In this document: piece after piece, positions 26,259-35,555 of the stretch
Layout: every line of letters begins with the position of its first letter
Numbering within the stretch: position 1 is the stretch's first letter
From: Lachnospiraceae bacterium
GTDB taxonomy: Bacteria > Bacillota > Clostridia > Lachnospirales > Lachnospiraceae
DNA length: 64,000 nt
Direction of reading: 5' to 3'
NCBI GenBank assembly: GCA_910575275.1
Contig: CAJTEE010000005.1
Location: 264,745-328,744, forward strand
Position numbers and translations under genes: made by a program
Notes under the pieces: generated by a model
Database searches by the model: none
What the model was told of the DNA's origin: nothing
What the model saw: only the letters and a program-made list of their open reading frames with translations

Positions 26259-26650
26259 AGGAGAACTCCTTTCTTGACTGCTGAATTGATTTTTTTGCTG
26301 CATCTGCGGCGATGGGGCGCTTGGCTCCGTAACAGTATTGGCTCATGACTAATCAGCGGAGTGATTAGTCATGGAGTGAACAGTAACCAGGAAGTTATTG
26401 TTCCTATAGGTCTGCGCAGAGTCTTCTGCACTCCGTTTCGGTCGTTGCCAGCCAAGTGCCGCCGGCACTTGGCCGCCCAAACGCAGCGAGGCCATTTCCT
26501 GCACGGACCGTAAGAATGCGTGGAACAGCCGGCAAAAATCCATCGCCGCAGGCTGAGTGGTTACACCTTTACATGTGCCAGGAAGCTTGTTATAATAAAA
26601 TTGACCCATATAGACAGGGGACACTCCTTTTTTGGAAGGAAGGGGATAAA
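26259..26650. repeat. gene-free stretch with two perfect palindromes
   Basis: No convincing gene is seen here. It contains an 11-bp perfect inverted repeat (26345-26355 with 26362-26372, ATGACTAATCA arm), followed at once by GGAGTGAACAGTAAC, a motif also found near 37930. A second palindrome has 10-bp arms (GCCAAGTGCC and GGCACTTGGC, 26451-26473). They look like dispersed REP-like intergenic elements. Confidence 0.5.
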
Positions 26651-26833
26651 ATGACTGAAAAAGAAATGCTTAAAATATCAGTGGAAGAATTTTCAAGGGT
26701 TCAAGATTGAATGCTGTTAGCCGACAAAGAATCTGAAGTGTATCAGTCCCTAAAGAAAAGATATGTTGATCTGAAGGCCATTTTGACGGTATCCGGCGTA
26801 AGTCTGACTAAAATTGGCTGGGTAAAGGCATAG
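26651..26833 (+). pseudogene. small hypothetical gene interrupted by a stop
   Basis: A 60-codon frame beginning MTEKEMLKISVEEFSRVQD with a TGA at codon 20 (26708-26710), continuing in the same frame MLLADKESEVYQSLKKRY. A GGAAGGAAGGGG site precedes the ATG. The continuation after the stop is still protein-like, so a nonsense mutation is more likely than two genes. I do not recognise the family with certainty. Confidence 0.4.
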
Positions 26834-26878
26834 GGGACAGATATACCGGAGATAAAAAAACATCAGGAGGGGTTTAGT

Positions 26879-28036
26879 ATGCTGTTAATCAAAGGCGCAG
26901 ACGTCTATGCACCGGAGCATCTGGGGAAAATGGATGTGCTGGCGGCGGGCGGAAGAATTGAAAGGATCGGAGAGAGGCTTCCGGAATATGAGGGCTGCGA
27001 GGTCATCGACGGGACGGGGAAGCTCGTGACGCCGGGGATTATTGACCGCCATGTACATATCACGGGAGGCGGAGGAGAGGGAAGCTTCCACACGCAGGCG
27101 CCGCCTGTTCAGCTCTCGAAGCTGATTGAGGGCGGTGTAACGACAGTTGTGGGCGTCCTGGGGACGGATGGCATCAGCAGGAGTGTGGAAAACCTGGTCG
27201 CGAAGGCGAAGGCGCTTAAAGAGGAGGGGATCTCCGTCTTTTGTACCTGCGGTGCCTACGGGTATCCGAGCCCGACCATTACCGGGACGATTGACAAGGA
27301 CATTCTATTTGTGGATGAGATCATCGGCCTCAAGCTGGCGGTCTCGGACCACCGGGCACCGAATATTACGGTTGACGAGCTGATCCGGCTGGGAAGCGAT
27401 GTCCGCACGGCTGGGATGCTTAGCGGCAAGGCCGGCATTATCTGCCTGCATATGGGCGGTGACAAGAGAGGGTTGGAGCCGATTTTCGAGGCGTTGGAGC
27501 GCACCTCGATCCCGATTAAGACCTTCCAGCCGACGCATGTGGGACGTTCCGAAAAGCTTCAGTCCGACGCCTTCAAATTTGCGAAGATGGGCGGCACGAT
27601 CGACATCACCTGCGGCCAGTTTGAGAGAAAAATCCAGTCCGTGGCTGCCTCCCTGCGGGCGGCGCTCGCAGAAGGTGTGCCGATGGATAAGGTGACGCTA
27701 AGCTCTGACGGACAGGGGAGCTGGTCCAACTATGACGCGGCCGGCAATCTGACCGAAATGGGCGTTTCGGAGGTAAATACGATCTACCGCCAGATCGTTC
27801 ATGAGGTAAAGGAGGAGAAGCTGCCGTTTGAGCAGGCTATCCTTTTTGGAACCTCCAACGTGGCAAAGGCGCTTGAGCTTTACCCGAAGAAGGGAGCGGT
27901 ACGTGAAGGAAGCGATGCGGATCTGTTAGTATGGAATGAGGAGCTGTCTCTGGAGGCGGTGATCGCAAACGGAACCGTGATGATGAAAGACGGGGTCCTG
28001 AAAAAGAGAGGAACCTATGAGAGCACAGAGAAATAA
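26879..28036 (+). CDS. iadA: beta-aspartyl (isoaspartyl) dipeptidase
   Basis: A metal-dependent amidohydrolase of 385 residues, family M38, that cleaves beta-aspartyl dipeptides from damaged proteins and releases aspartate. The HxH pair is His58-Val-His60 in DRHVHITGGGGE. The family stretches TTVVGVLGTDGISR, CGAYGYPSPTITG, IGLKLAVSDHR (metal-bridging Lys region) and LSSDGQGS are all present. AGGAGGGG stands before the ATG. It is a single gene with its own terminator. It could feed the same aspartate pool as the orotate operon. Confidence 0.9.
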   Translation: MLLIKGADVYAPEHLGKMDVLAAGGRIERIGERLPEYEGCEVIDGTGKLVTPGIIDRHVHITGGGGEGSFHTQAPPVQLSKLIEGGVTTVVGVLGTDGISRSVENLVAKAKALKEEGISVFCTCGAYGYPSPTITGTIDKDILFVDEIIGLKLAVSDHRAPNITVDELIRLGSDVRTAGMLSGKAGIICLHMGGDKRGLEPIFEALERTSIPIKTFQPTHVGRSEKLQSDAFKFAKMGGTIDITCGQFERKIQSVAASLRAALAEGVPMDKVTLSSDGQGSWSNYDAAGNLTEMGVSEVNTIYRQIVHEVKEEKLPFEQAILFGTSNVAKALELYPKKGAVREGSDADLLVWNEELSLEAVIANGTVMMKDGVLKKRGTYESTEK

Positions 28037-28056
28037 ATAGGGATTGAAGGACGGGG

Positions 28057-28090
28057 AGCGTCTGCCGGGATCATCCGGCAGGCGCTTTTT
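28057..28090 (+). terminator. Rho-independent terminator after iadA
   Basis: A 12-bp stem (AGCGTCTGCCGG with CCGGCAGGCGCT, one G-T pair), a 6-base loop and a T-run. Confidence 0.85.
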
Positions 28091-28148
28091 GCTGCTGACG
28101 CAGCCGCGGGGTCTGACCCAACAAAGCACGGCCTCGTGCGAAGTGAGG

Positions 28149-29456
28149 TTACTGCGGCGTGAGAGTTCGCGAAGCGGACTCTTTTGAGGAAAACAATACG
28201 ACCCGCAAAAGAAACTGGCCCTCCGCCCACTGACAGCGCATCAGTCCGTCATACTGGTCTGCGATTGCCTTCACGCTTCGCAAGCCGAGGCCGTGATCGT
28301 CTCCCGGCTGGCTGGAACGGACCGGGAGACCGTCTTTTCCGAGCTCTACCGGTTCGGGGGCGGAGTTTGTGAGGGAAAGGGTAAGACTTTGACTCCCCGT
28401 CAGCTCAAGCCTGACAGAGATATTTCTCGTCTTGTCAGGAATGGCCCGGCAGGCGTGGATCGCGTTCTCTAGGACGTTTGCCAGGAGGATGCACAGATCC
28501 GCCTCGTCGTAAGGAAGCTGTTTGGGCAGACGGATATCCGCGTTTACGGTGCAGCCTGCCTGTTCGGCCTGTGAGAGATAGGCGGACAAAACGGCATTGA
28601 GAGCATGGTTGGCGCACCAGTCCTTTTGAGAGAGTCCATCCAGCCGGCTGTCAAGCTCCCGGATATAACGCTTGGCGCCCTCGCCGTCCCCACGCTCAAG
28701 GATTCCGCTTAAGGCGACCATATGATGACGCAGGTCATGGCGGAAGATGCGCCCCAGTTCCATCTTTTGCCGGAGCGTCTCATAATCACGGCGCTGCAGT
28801 TCGATCTGCCGGGTGTTTTTATAAAGCAGCATCTGCCTCCATAAAGAGAGCAGAATCGTAAGATAGGTAAGCGGCATCAGAATCAACACCAGAATGATCC
28901 GGAAAAGCCCCGTGGCATCCGGCATGGCATAGCCTACCGGGACGGAGGTAACCATAATAAGAAGATAATACGTCACTCCGACTGCGGCAAACAGCCACCA
29001 GCCCCTGGTCAGCTCATTTTGCAGACTCAGATACGGGCGGCGTATATACTTCCAGATCCAAAGCTCTGCAGCCGGAAACAAAAGCAGGCGGCCAATCAGC
29101 ATGACGAGATAGGTATCGCCCGTCATCCTGTCCAGAAAGTTTGTGATCTGAAGGATCCAGAAGCAGGAGGTATCCGACAGGCAAAACAGGAAGAAGAACC
29201 GCCCGTCACGATACCTGGAAAGGATATAAAACAGAAAAAACGACGGAATGGTGCAGGTAAAAAAGGCGAGCCGCATAATGATGCCGTGTCCCAGCCATAA
29301 CATCGCCATCACGTTGGCAATAAGAAGCGTGCCGCCCCCTGCGAAGCTGACGGCAAACGTCGTCCGCCAGGAAAAGCGAGGCTCAAAAAGGAGCAGAAAG
29401 AAAAGAATAATATGCATCATCGACCAGAGAAAGGAAATGTCTCTGAAAACGGTCAT
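28149..29456 (-). CDS. GHKL sensor histidine kinase, AgrC-like
   Basis: A protein of 435 residues with about six or seven membrane helices in residues 1-215 and a cytosolic kinase part. The His box is RIFRHDLRHHMVALSG, the asparagine box LANVLENAIHAC, and the glycine-rich lid DHGLGLRSVKAIA, as in quorum-type GHKL kinases. It is encoded 14 bases after the LytTR regulator on the same strand, so they form one operon. The signal is unknown, and no AgrB/AgrD-like genes are nearby. Confidence 0.88.
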   Translation of the reverse strand: MTVFRDISFLWSMMHIILFFLLLFEPRFSWRTTFAVSFAGGGTLLIANVMAMLWLGHGIIMRLAFFTCTIPSFFLFYILSRYRDGRFFFLFCLSDTSCFWILQITNFLDRMTGDTYLVMLIGRLLLFPAAELWIWKYIRRPYLSLQNELTRGWWLFAAVGVTYYLLIMVTSVPVGYAMPDATGLFRIILVLILMPLTYLTILLSLWRQMLLYKNTRQIELQRRDYETLRQKMELGRIFRHDLRHHMVALSGILERGDGEGAKRYIRELDSRLDGLSQKDWCANHALNAVLSAYLSQAEQAGCTVNADIRLPKQLPYDEADLCILLANVLENAIHACRAIPDKTRNISVRLELTGSQSLTLSLTNSAPEPVELGKDGLPVRSSQPGDDHGLGLRSVKAIADQYDGLMRCQWAEGQFLLRVVLFSSKESASRTLTPQ

Positions 29457-29470
29457 GGCATGGTCCTCCT

Positions 29471-30199
29471 TTATCTATTCAGCCAGTAATCCATCCACTG
29501 ATGCCGAAGCTGGACGGCAGAGCCGCGCGGGACGGGGAGACGGGTTCCGTTGTCCAGCCGGAGAAAGTTTTTTTCTGCGGCATTGACATACTGGAGATTC
29601 ACCACAATGCTTACTCCGCACAAAACGAAACGGGGGCAGGCCAAAAGCGGCTGGATTTCTTCCTGGAAGGGGCGGCGGACCGTAACACTGTTTATATCCT
29701 CCTCATCCAGGAGATGATAGAGTACGCTTCGGTTGTTTAATTCTGCCCACAGGATCGCATCAAATGGAACCCGACGGATGCAGTCACGGGTTTTGACAAG
29801 GATACAGTCGGATTCCCGCCGTTTAATTTCTGTGATTGCCTGGTCTAAGACCGAATAAAGCTGCTCCGGCTCCACAGGCTTTAAGAGATAATAGAAGGCC
29901 CGCGTCTCATAGGAAGCGACGGCATACTCCGGGGAAAAGGTCAGGTATACAATCTCGCCCCGGGAGCCCTGTTCCCTGAGCTTTATGCCTACTTCGATCC
30001 CGGAGAGCTCCGGCATGACAACATCCAGAAGATACAGATCAAAATCAGCCGGGCGCTCCGACAGCAAAAGCTCCTGTCCAGAGGAAAAGACAAGGGGGCA
30101 AAGCTTCACGTGCGGCCTTGCCGCCTCATAGGAGCCTAAAAGCTCCATGAGGGCGCCGCGCTGGTCTTCTTCATCATCACACAGAGCCAAACGGATCAT
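29471..30199 (-). CDS. LytTR family response regulator, AgrA-like
   Basis: A protein of 242 residues. The receiver domain (1-120) has the acidic pair CDDEED near residue 8 and phospho-Asp59 in LLDVVMPELSG. The C-terminal LytTR DNA-binding domain (about 140-240) has IRRVPFDAILWAE at its start and RLPVPRGSA near its end. It is the first gene of the pair with the GHKL kinase. It is divergent from the Pel-like locus, with about 200 bases between the starts, so it may have controlled that locus. Confidence 0.9.
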   Translation of the reverse strand: MIRLALCDDEEDQRGALMELLGSYEAARPHVKLCPLVFSSGQELLLSERPADFDLYLLDVVMPELSGIEVGIKLREQGSRGEIVYLTFSPEYAVASYETRAFYYLLKPVEPEQLYSVLDQAITEIKRRESDCILVKTRDCIRRVPFDAILWAELNNRSVLYHLLDEEDINSVTVRRPFQEEIQPLLACPRFVLCGVSIVVNLQYVNAAEKNFLRLDNGTRLPVPRGSAVQLRHQWMDYWLNR

Positions 30200-30399
30200 A
30201 AACGGCCTCCCCTCTAATCTGTTCCACGCATTCTTACGGTCAGTGTCGTAAACGATTTATGTGAACCATAACTCTAATCTTACTCAAATCAATACGAATT
30301 CTGCGCAAAGATACAAAAAATAGCTTTTTTTGCTATAATGGTATAGTATCACGCATTTTGAGAGAGGTCAAGGTTGAAAATCATGAGGGGAAAGGCGCC

Positions 30400-32305
30400 G
30401 TGTTTACGATCTTAATCACAGGAAAGACAGAATTTTTTACAGAAGAAATATTGAGACATCTGGCAGAGGAGCATAAACTGGTGCTTGCAGGCGGCATGGA
30501 CGCCCGGGCAGCAAACAAAATCTCAAGGTCTATCCGACTTCTCCCGCAGAAGAAAAATTCAGCCGCCTGTTTGACGTGTACAGCGTGGATGCAGTGCGGT
30601 ATGTGAGCGGTTTTACGGACGGAGGCGGGGCGCATTTGGCGAAAACCGGTATATAAAAAAGGTGATGGAGGAATGCAGGCGTTCGAGAGTGGAAAAGGTG
30701 GTTTTTCTGTCCACGGTCGAAAGCCTGAATTATTTGAAACGGCACGGAAAAAGCGGGTTGGTGATGGATCGGGAGTTCCAGAACAGCCGGGCGTTTTGCG
30801 CGGCGCAGGCAGAGGAGGTCTGCCTGTATTTTGCAGAAAAATATCAGTTAAAGGTGGTAATGCTGCGGCTTCCTTATGCCGCCGGGCGGCTGAACAGGGG
30901 GAATTTTCTCGGCTGCATCTTTTGGAGCGTATACAAGGGAGAAAGAATCACGCTTCCCTATCATCCGAATGATCGGATCGATTTTTTGTCTCTGGAGGAG
31001 CTTTCGGAGCTGCTGGTGCAGATCACGGAGGAGACGGAAGACGAGAGCGGTGTGTACACGGCGGTCAGTGGATACCGGTATACATACGCGGACCTTGCCA
31101 GGATGGAAGATACGATTTCCCCAAAGGTGAAGATTATGTATGAAAAGCTTCCAAACGTGGCAGAGCTTCCGGACTATCCGAAGGAGCTGAGGCGTGTCTA
31201 CGGGTTTGTGCCGACGGAGAATGTCATGGAGAACATCGGCTTCTGCTACAAAACCTTTTTGCGGGAGAGTGTACGAGGGGAGAGACGGGGCCGAGCGGCA
31301 TTTTTGGAGCGCCTTTCACAGGCAGGGGGAAGCCTGTATCCGTACATAGAGCTGTTGGCTGCTTTTTTCCTGACAGAGCTGGCGGCAGGCTCCGTGACCG
31401 GCTATATCCGAAATAAAAAGGCAGATGAGCTTTTGTTTGCCCAAAAGGAATCTTCCCTGCTCAGGGATAAGTATCTGTTTTTAAACGGCGTCTATCACGG
31501 CGCGGTTGAGAACAAGGGAGAATATAAGAAACAGATCCTCGGATTCAAGGACAGCTTCGGGAAAATCTTTGACGCCGCCCAGAAGCTTAATGCGGAGCTT
31601 TCCGAGAGTGTTTTTCTGAAATGGCTCGGCGTGCTGGAGGATATCCTGGAGAATCGATCTACACACTGGATTCCTGGCAGCGGTTTGGGAGGCTCGCGGT
31701 GTGTTCGAGCAGCCGGCTTTCCGGCCTGACGAAATCCCTCCGTATGGAGGAATATGAAGAATTGTATACAGTCACCTCACAGGGTGGGGTCTGGAAAAAT
31801 ATGGAGTTAAAAGAACAGATGCCGATGTATGCGTGCGGCGTGTTCAACAAGGATGAGATGGTGCTTCTGATCGCCCTGTGGGAGGCGGATGCAAAGCAGT
31901 ATGGGATGCATTATATGAATCTTTTTAAAGATTCTGTGCGGCCTGGTGCAGACTTCTTTTCTGTGGGCTCTGGAATATGAGCGGCCGGTGGAGCGCGAAA
32001 CGTATTACGAACAGACAAACATCATGTATCCGAAACGGTTTCGAAAGGTTCTTGCCGTCTGGGAGGACATGAGGGCGGCCGGCGTCGCGGACTACATGCT
32101 GCTCCGCTTTCATGAGAGGGAGAAGACAGTGCTCAACAGCCGGCTTTCGGGGATCGTCCGCGCGAGCGATGTGCTTGGGGCGGACGAAGGCGGAACGCTG
32201 TACCTGCTGCTGATTCAGACGAATCAGACAAACTACAGATATATAAAAGAACGGCTGTATGCATACGGACTGGAATTTGAATGGGTAAATGAGGTGGGGA
32301 AATGA
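30400..32305 (+). pseudogene. pelD: pelD-like gene (epimerase-like, membrane, GAF/GGDEF-like), frameshifted
   Basis: The likely start is the GTG at 30400 with GAGGGGA upstream, giving MFTILITGK of a nucleotide-sugar epimerase-like domain. The coding frame changes four times (near 30500, 30640, 31660 and 31950). In order, the pieces give an SDR-like domain with GRLNRGNFLG and PYHPNDRIDFLSLEELSE, two membrane helices (PYIELLAAFFLTELAAG), a GAF-like part and a degenerate GGDEF-like end. Gram-positive Pel loci are known to begin with PelD proteins that carry such an extra epimerase domain. The many shifts make it non-functional. Confidence 0.65.
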
Positions 32306-33201
32306 TGACGGTTTTGATCGTATGCCTGTTTCTTCATATTATAATATGTCTTATGCTTTTGGTGCTCATAAAGACAGGGATCCTGGCGGGCAGTCGAACG
32401 GGGCTGGGGCTCGCGTGGCTGATTCCCGTATGGGGCCCCTTGTGCCTCCTGGTGCTGGAGCTTCGTTCCAGGGGAGACAGAGAGATCCGCGAGGAGGCCG
32501 GACTGGATAAGCTTAAGATCAACGACAAAATTTACAGAAGCATCCTGATGGAGGAGGGGACGCCCGAGGATCGGGTCGTCCCGCTGGAGGAGGCCCTTCT
32601 GGTAAACGATACGAGGGTGCGGCGGGAGCTGATGATGGAGATCATGTACGGGGATCCCGGGCAGTATGTCAGCCAGCTTCAGGAGGCTCGCATGAATGAC
32701 GACACGGAGGTTGTGCACTATGCGGTAACGGCGCTCACAGAGCTGCAGAAGGAATATGATTTAAAATTCCAGGAGCTGGAAGGACGTATGGCAGAGGAGC
32801 CGGAAAATGAGGAGCTTTTGGATTCTTCTCTGGCCCTTTTAGAGCAGTACATCGGGATCGGCCTTTTGGAGGGGAATGCCAAAGCCGTCCAGATACGACA
32901 TTACAGCGGCCTTTTGGAGAAAAAGATCCGGGGCGGCCGGGCAGAGCTTTTCTGGTATTTGAAGAAGATAGACGCGGACTTAAAACTGGGTGAATACGAC
33001 CACGCCTATGCCGCCATAGAGACCGTGCTTGCGAGATGGCCGAAGGAGGAGAGCGGGTATCTGCGGCTGATCGAGTATCATTCCCATACGCAAAACCGGG
33101 CCGGGATCGATCATGCCCTGGATCTGCTGCGCCGCCGGAATGTTTTTCTTTCGCCCAAAGGGCGTGGTGTGGTGCGGTTTTGGGGAGGAACGCCGGATTG
33201 A
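32302..33201 (+). CDS. pelE: pelE-like membrane/TPR protein
   Basis: An open frame of 299 residues, overlapping the end of the pelD-like gene by 4 bases, with GAGGTGGGG before the ATG. Two N-terminal membrane helices (about 3-25 and 36-52) are followed by a cytosolic helical part with TPR-like repeats (LEEALLVNDTRVRREL; LEQYIGIGLLEGNAKAVQI; YAAIETVLARWPKEESG). This is the layout of PelE, which together with PelD scaffolds the Pel polymerase. It is the only undamaged pel-type gene here, but is probably useless alone. Confidence 0.6.
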   Translation: MMTVLIVCLFLHIIICLMLLVLIKTGILAGSRTGLGLAWLIPVWGPLCLLVLELRSRGDREIREEAGLDKLKINDKIYRSILMEEGTPEDRVVPLEEALLVNDTRVRRELMMEIMYGDPGQYVSQLQEARMNDDTEVVHYAVTALTELQKEYDLKFQELEGRMAEEPENEELLDSSLALLEQYIGIGLLEGNAKAVQIRHYSGLLEKKIRGGRAELFWYLKKIDADLKLGEYDHAYAAIETVLARWPKEESGYLRLIEYHSHTQNRAGIDHALDLLRRRNVFLSPKGRGVVRFWGGTPD

Positions 33202-33235
33202 GGGGGCGGGGAGGCTAAGGTTCCGGTTTCAGGAA

Positions 33236-34022
33236 ATGCAGCTTGTGTTTCTGCTGCTTGTATTGCTCGCCGCCTGTATCGGCGCGCTGCAAAGGAACGT
33301 GTCTTACCGGGGAGGAAAGCGGCTGCTGGAGCCATATGCCGCAGAGGCTGCGTCTGCAGAGACCGTGGAGCGGCCGGCAGAGTGCCTGCTGTTCTGGGAA
33401 GGGGATGAGCTGGGACTGCTCGGACGAAAGATGATGGAGCGTGTACTTTCCCAGATGAGGATCCCGTATACCTCCATGGAGGGAAAAGAGGAAAACGTTA
33501 AAGATCTGCAAAAGTACCGTACAATCGTGCTGCCGGACGCGTACGAATTCTCTTTGCAGATGTAGCTTCTGCCGGAATGCAGCGTGTATCTCAGATCGGG
33601 GGCGGCCAGCGCCATGCCTTTGATTTGGGCGCATGAAAACGGGGGGCAGGTCGTATTCTGTAACCTGGGACGCCTGGGAAAGGCTTACAGGGGCTTTTAC
33701 AGCTCCGCTTACAGCCTGCATGATGATTTCTTGTGTTTGGCCGGTGATCAACGGCTCGGCGTTTTAAATCGACGCGTTTCCCGCGCCGGCTCCAAAGGGG
33801 GAAAACATGTATCTTCGGAGCGAGTACGGGATGAGTATTTCTGCTTTTCAACGGCAGATCTAGTGGAACGATCTGTATAACCTAGCCGAAAGCCGCGGGC
33901 TTCGATATGCCGGCCTGCTCACGGAGGGAGAGCCGGATGACGAGGCAGAGTCCTCCGGGAGACAGCCCGATACACAGGATTTTCTCTATTTCGGAACTCT
34001 GCTTTTAAATCAGGGAGGCGAA
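33236..34022 (+). pseudogene. DUF2194 (PelA deacetylase-like) gene remnant
   Basis: Begins with a membrane anchor (LVFLLLVLLAACIGAL) and a domain with CLLFWEGDELGLLGRKM, matching the N-terminal part of DUF2194 proteins that replace PelA in Gram-positive Pel loci. A TAG at 33563-33565 interrupts the frame, after which LLPECSVYLRSG continues in phase. Further frame changes and stops follow (YLRSEYGMSISAFQ; WNDLYNLAESRGLRYAGLL). Most of the catalytic domain is missing, because the sequence passes directly into pelF. Confidence 0.55.
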
Positions 34023-34032
34023 CTGGGGCTGC

Positions 34033-34550
34033 ATGGATGTGCCGTATCTGATCACGGAGCATGGGATCTATACGAGGGAGTGCGAGGAGGAGATCATACG
34101 CGCCACGTGGGTTGTGCGGCGCTTAAGCGCTTCTGGGTCTGTTTTTTCTATATGCTTTCCGAAGCGGCCTATGAGAAAGCGGCCATGATTACCAGCCTGT
34201 TTGACCGGGCGATGGAGACGCAGATCGAGATGGGCTGTGAGAGGAGGCGCTGCCGTTGCGTCCCAAACGGCATCCACTATGAACGGTTCCATGAGATTCC
34301 CTTAAAAAAAGAAAACGGGTACATCGACATCGGGACCGTGCTTCGGATCGCACCGATCAAGGATGTGAAGACGATGCTCTATGCGTTTGCGGAGCTGAAA
34401 GCACGGGTAAAAAATGCCAGGCTCACGATCGTCGGCCCGAAGGATGACGAGGAATACGCAAGGGAGTGCTACGCCCTGGCAGAGCAGCTTCACATCGGAG
34501 ATCTGTATTTTGCCTGGACCGTGAACATCTTGGAGCACATGGAAAAATTC
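34033..34550 (+). pseudogene. pelF: pelF glycosyltransferase remnant
   Basis: A central piece of the PelF GT4-type glycosyltransferase: DVPYLITEHGIYTRE, a frame change near 34110, then FFYMLSEAAYEKAAMITSLF, RCRCVPNGIHYERF, IGTVLRIAPIKDVKTMLYAF and LTIVGPKDDEEYARECY. The N-terminal domain is deleted. The protein is cut just after NILEHMEKFDFT, before the motif that binds the nucleotide sugar. The following residues in the same frame belong to another gene (CotH-like). Confidence 0.7.
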
Positions 34551-34867
34551 GATTTTACCTGTTACGAGGAGAACGGGATCACACCGTATCGGTGTGAGGC
34601 CTTCCTGCAGGAGGGAGGAGAGACGGGACCGTCGGAGGATGGCTTCGGCTATGGGGAGCGCGTGGCCAATGCGACCGTATGCCTGCGCGAGAGCGGAGCC
34701 TGCGGGCAGCCGCAGAAAAGCTATCGGATCGACATCAAGGAGGGCAAGGGGAAATGGGATGGGCAAAAGATGGTTCTGTTAAATAAGCACGCAGCGGACC
34801 CGGTTCGGTTTAAGAATCGTCTTGCGTATTCCCTGATGCAGGAGATCCCGTCCAACTTGCCGTACTG
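34551..34867 (+). pseudogene. CotH kinase-like gene fragment fused to pelF
   Basis: In frame with the pelF piece, the sequence reads GQPQKSYRIDIKEGKGKWDG, then MVLLNKHAADPVRFKNRLAY and SLMQEIPSN. This is the CotH kinase region with the conserved Lys and the NKH...R.KLAYDL pattern. Only about 105 codons of a protein that normally has several hundred residues remain. It was joined to pelF by a deletion that also removed pelG. Confidence 0.6.
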
Positions 34868-35056
34868 GATACAGACACAGTGGTGCTGGAGGTCAAATTT
34901 ACGGAGTTTCTGCCGGGGCTCATTAAAAAGCTGCTTCCGACAGACGGAGGGGAATTCTCCGCTATTTCCAAGTATACGCTCTGCTATGAGCGGGCACATT
35001 TTCTTACGGATACGCTGGCAGGCGTCGGGAAGACAGACAGGAGGGGGATCCGATGA
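34868..35056 (+). pseudogene. VTC-domain (polyphosphate polymerase-like) gene 3' fragment
   Basis: In another frame after the cotH piece comes TVVLEVKFTEFLPGLIKKLL followed by SAISKYTLCYERA and a stop at 35054-35056, overlapping the next start (ATGA). This is the C-terminal strand-helix end of VTC-domain proteins, which regularly precede DUF4956 genes. The rest of the gene is deleted. Confidence 0.55.
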
Positions 35057-35555
35057 ATCTGCAGGATTATTTTAAAAGTCGGTGTGGGAATCCTTTAACG
35101 GCAGCCAGGGGCTGACCGGTGAATTCATGACGAGAGTATGGATAGCCATGGCGTTATCGGTCCTCATCGGCATCCTAATTTATAAGATATACGGACATTA
35201 TTTCGGCGGAGTGGTTTTTTCGAGCTCGTTTGCCGTGACATTGGTGGGAATGACGGTGTTAAGCTGTATGCTGACGCTGGTTGTGATCCATTTTTTTTAT
35301 AACCGGAGGAAAAAGGGGGTTATTTATATCCTGGTGGCGCATTATGGGACAGGGCTTTCGGGGGATGAGATTATCCGCGCCGTAAAGAAGATGAAGTATC
35401 AGATGAAATCGAAGACAATCCGGGGGAATCTCACAGAGCTTACGCTGGAGCTTTTGTGTAAGAATCCAAGCACGGTATTTTTGGAACAGATCAAAGCCAT
35501 CGACGGCGTGCAGGATGTGACGCTGATTCAATATAACGGAGAGTATCATGGATAG
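35053..35555 (+). pseudogene. DUF4956-like membrane protein gene with frameshift and internal deletion
   Basis: The frame opens MNLQDYFKS at 35053 and loses one base within the first ten codons (FKKSVWESFNGSQG in the next frame). Two membrane helices and the C-terminal ferredoxin-like part (EIIRAVKKMKYQMKSKTI...AIDGVQDVTLIQYNGEY) follow. The central helices normally found in DUF4956 are missing: VIHFFYNRRKKG passes straight to the soluble end. Confidence 0.55.

Noticed and set aside
26349..26710. Open frames on both strands in the repeat-bearing gap
   Set aside because: They run across palindromes, have no ribosome binding site and resemble no protein family.
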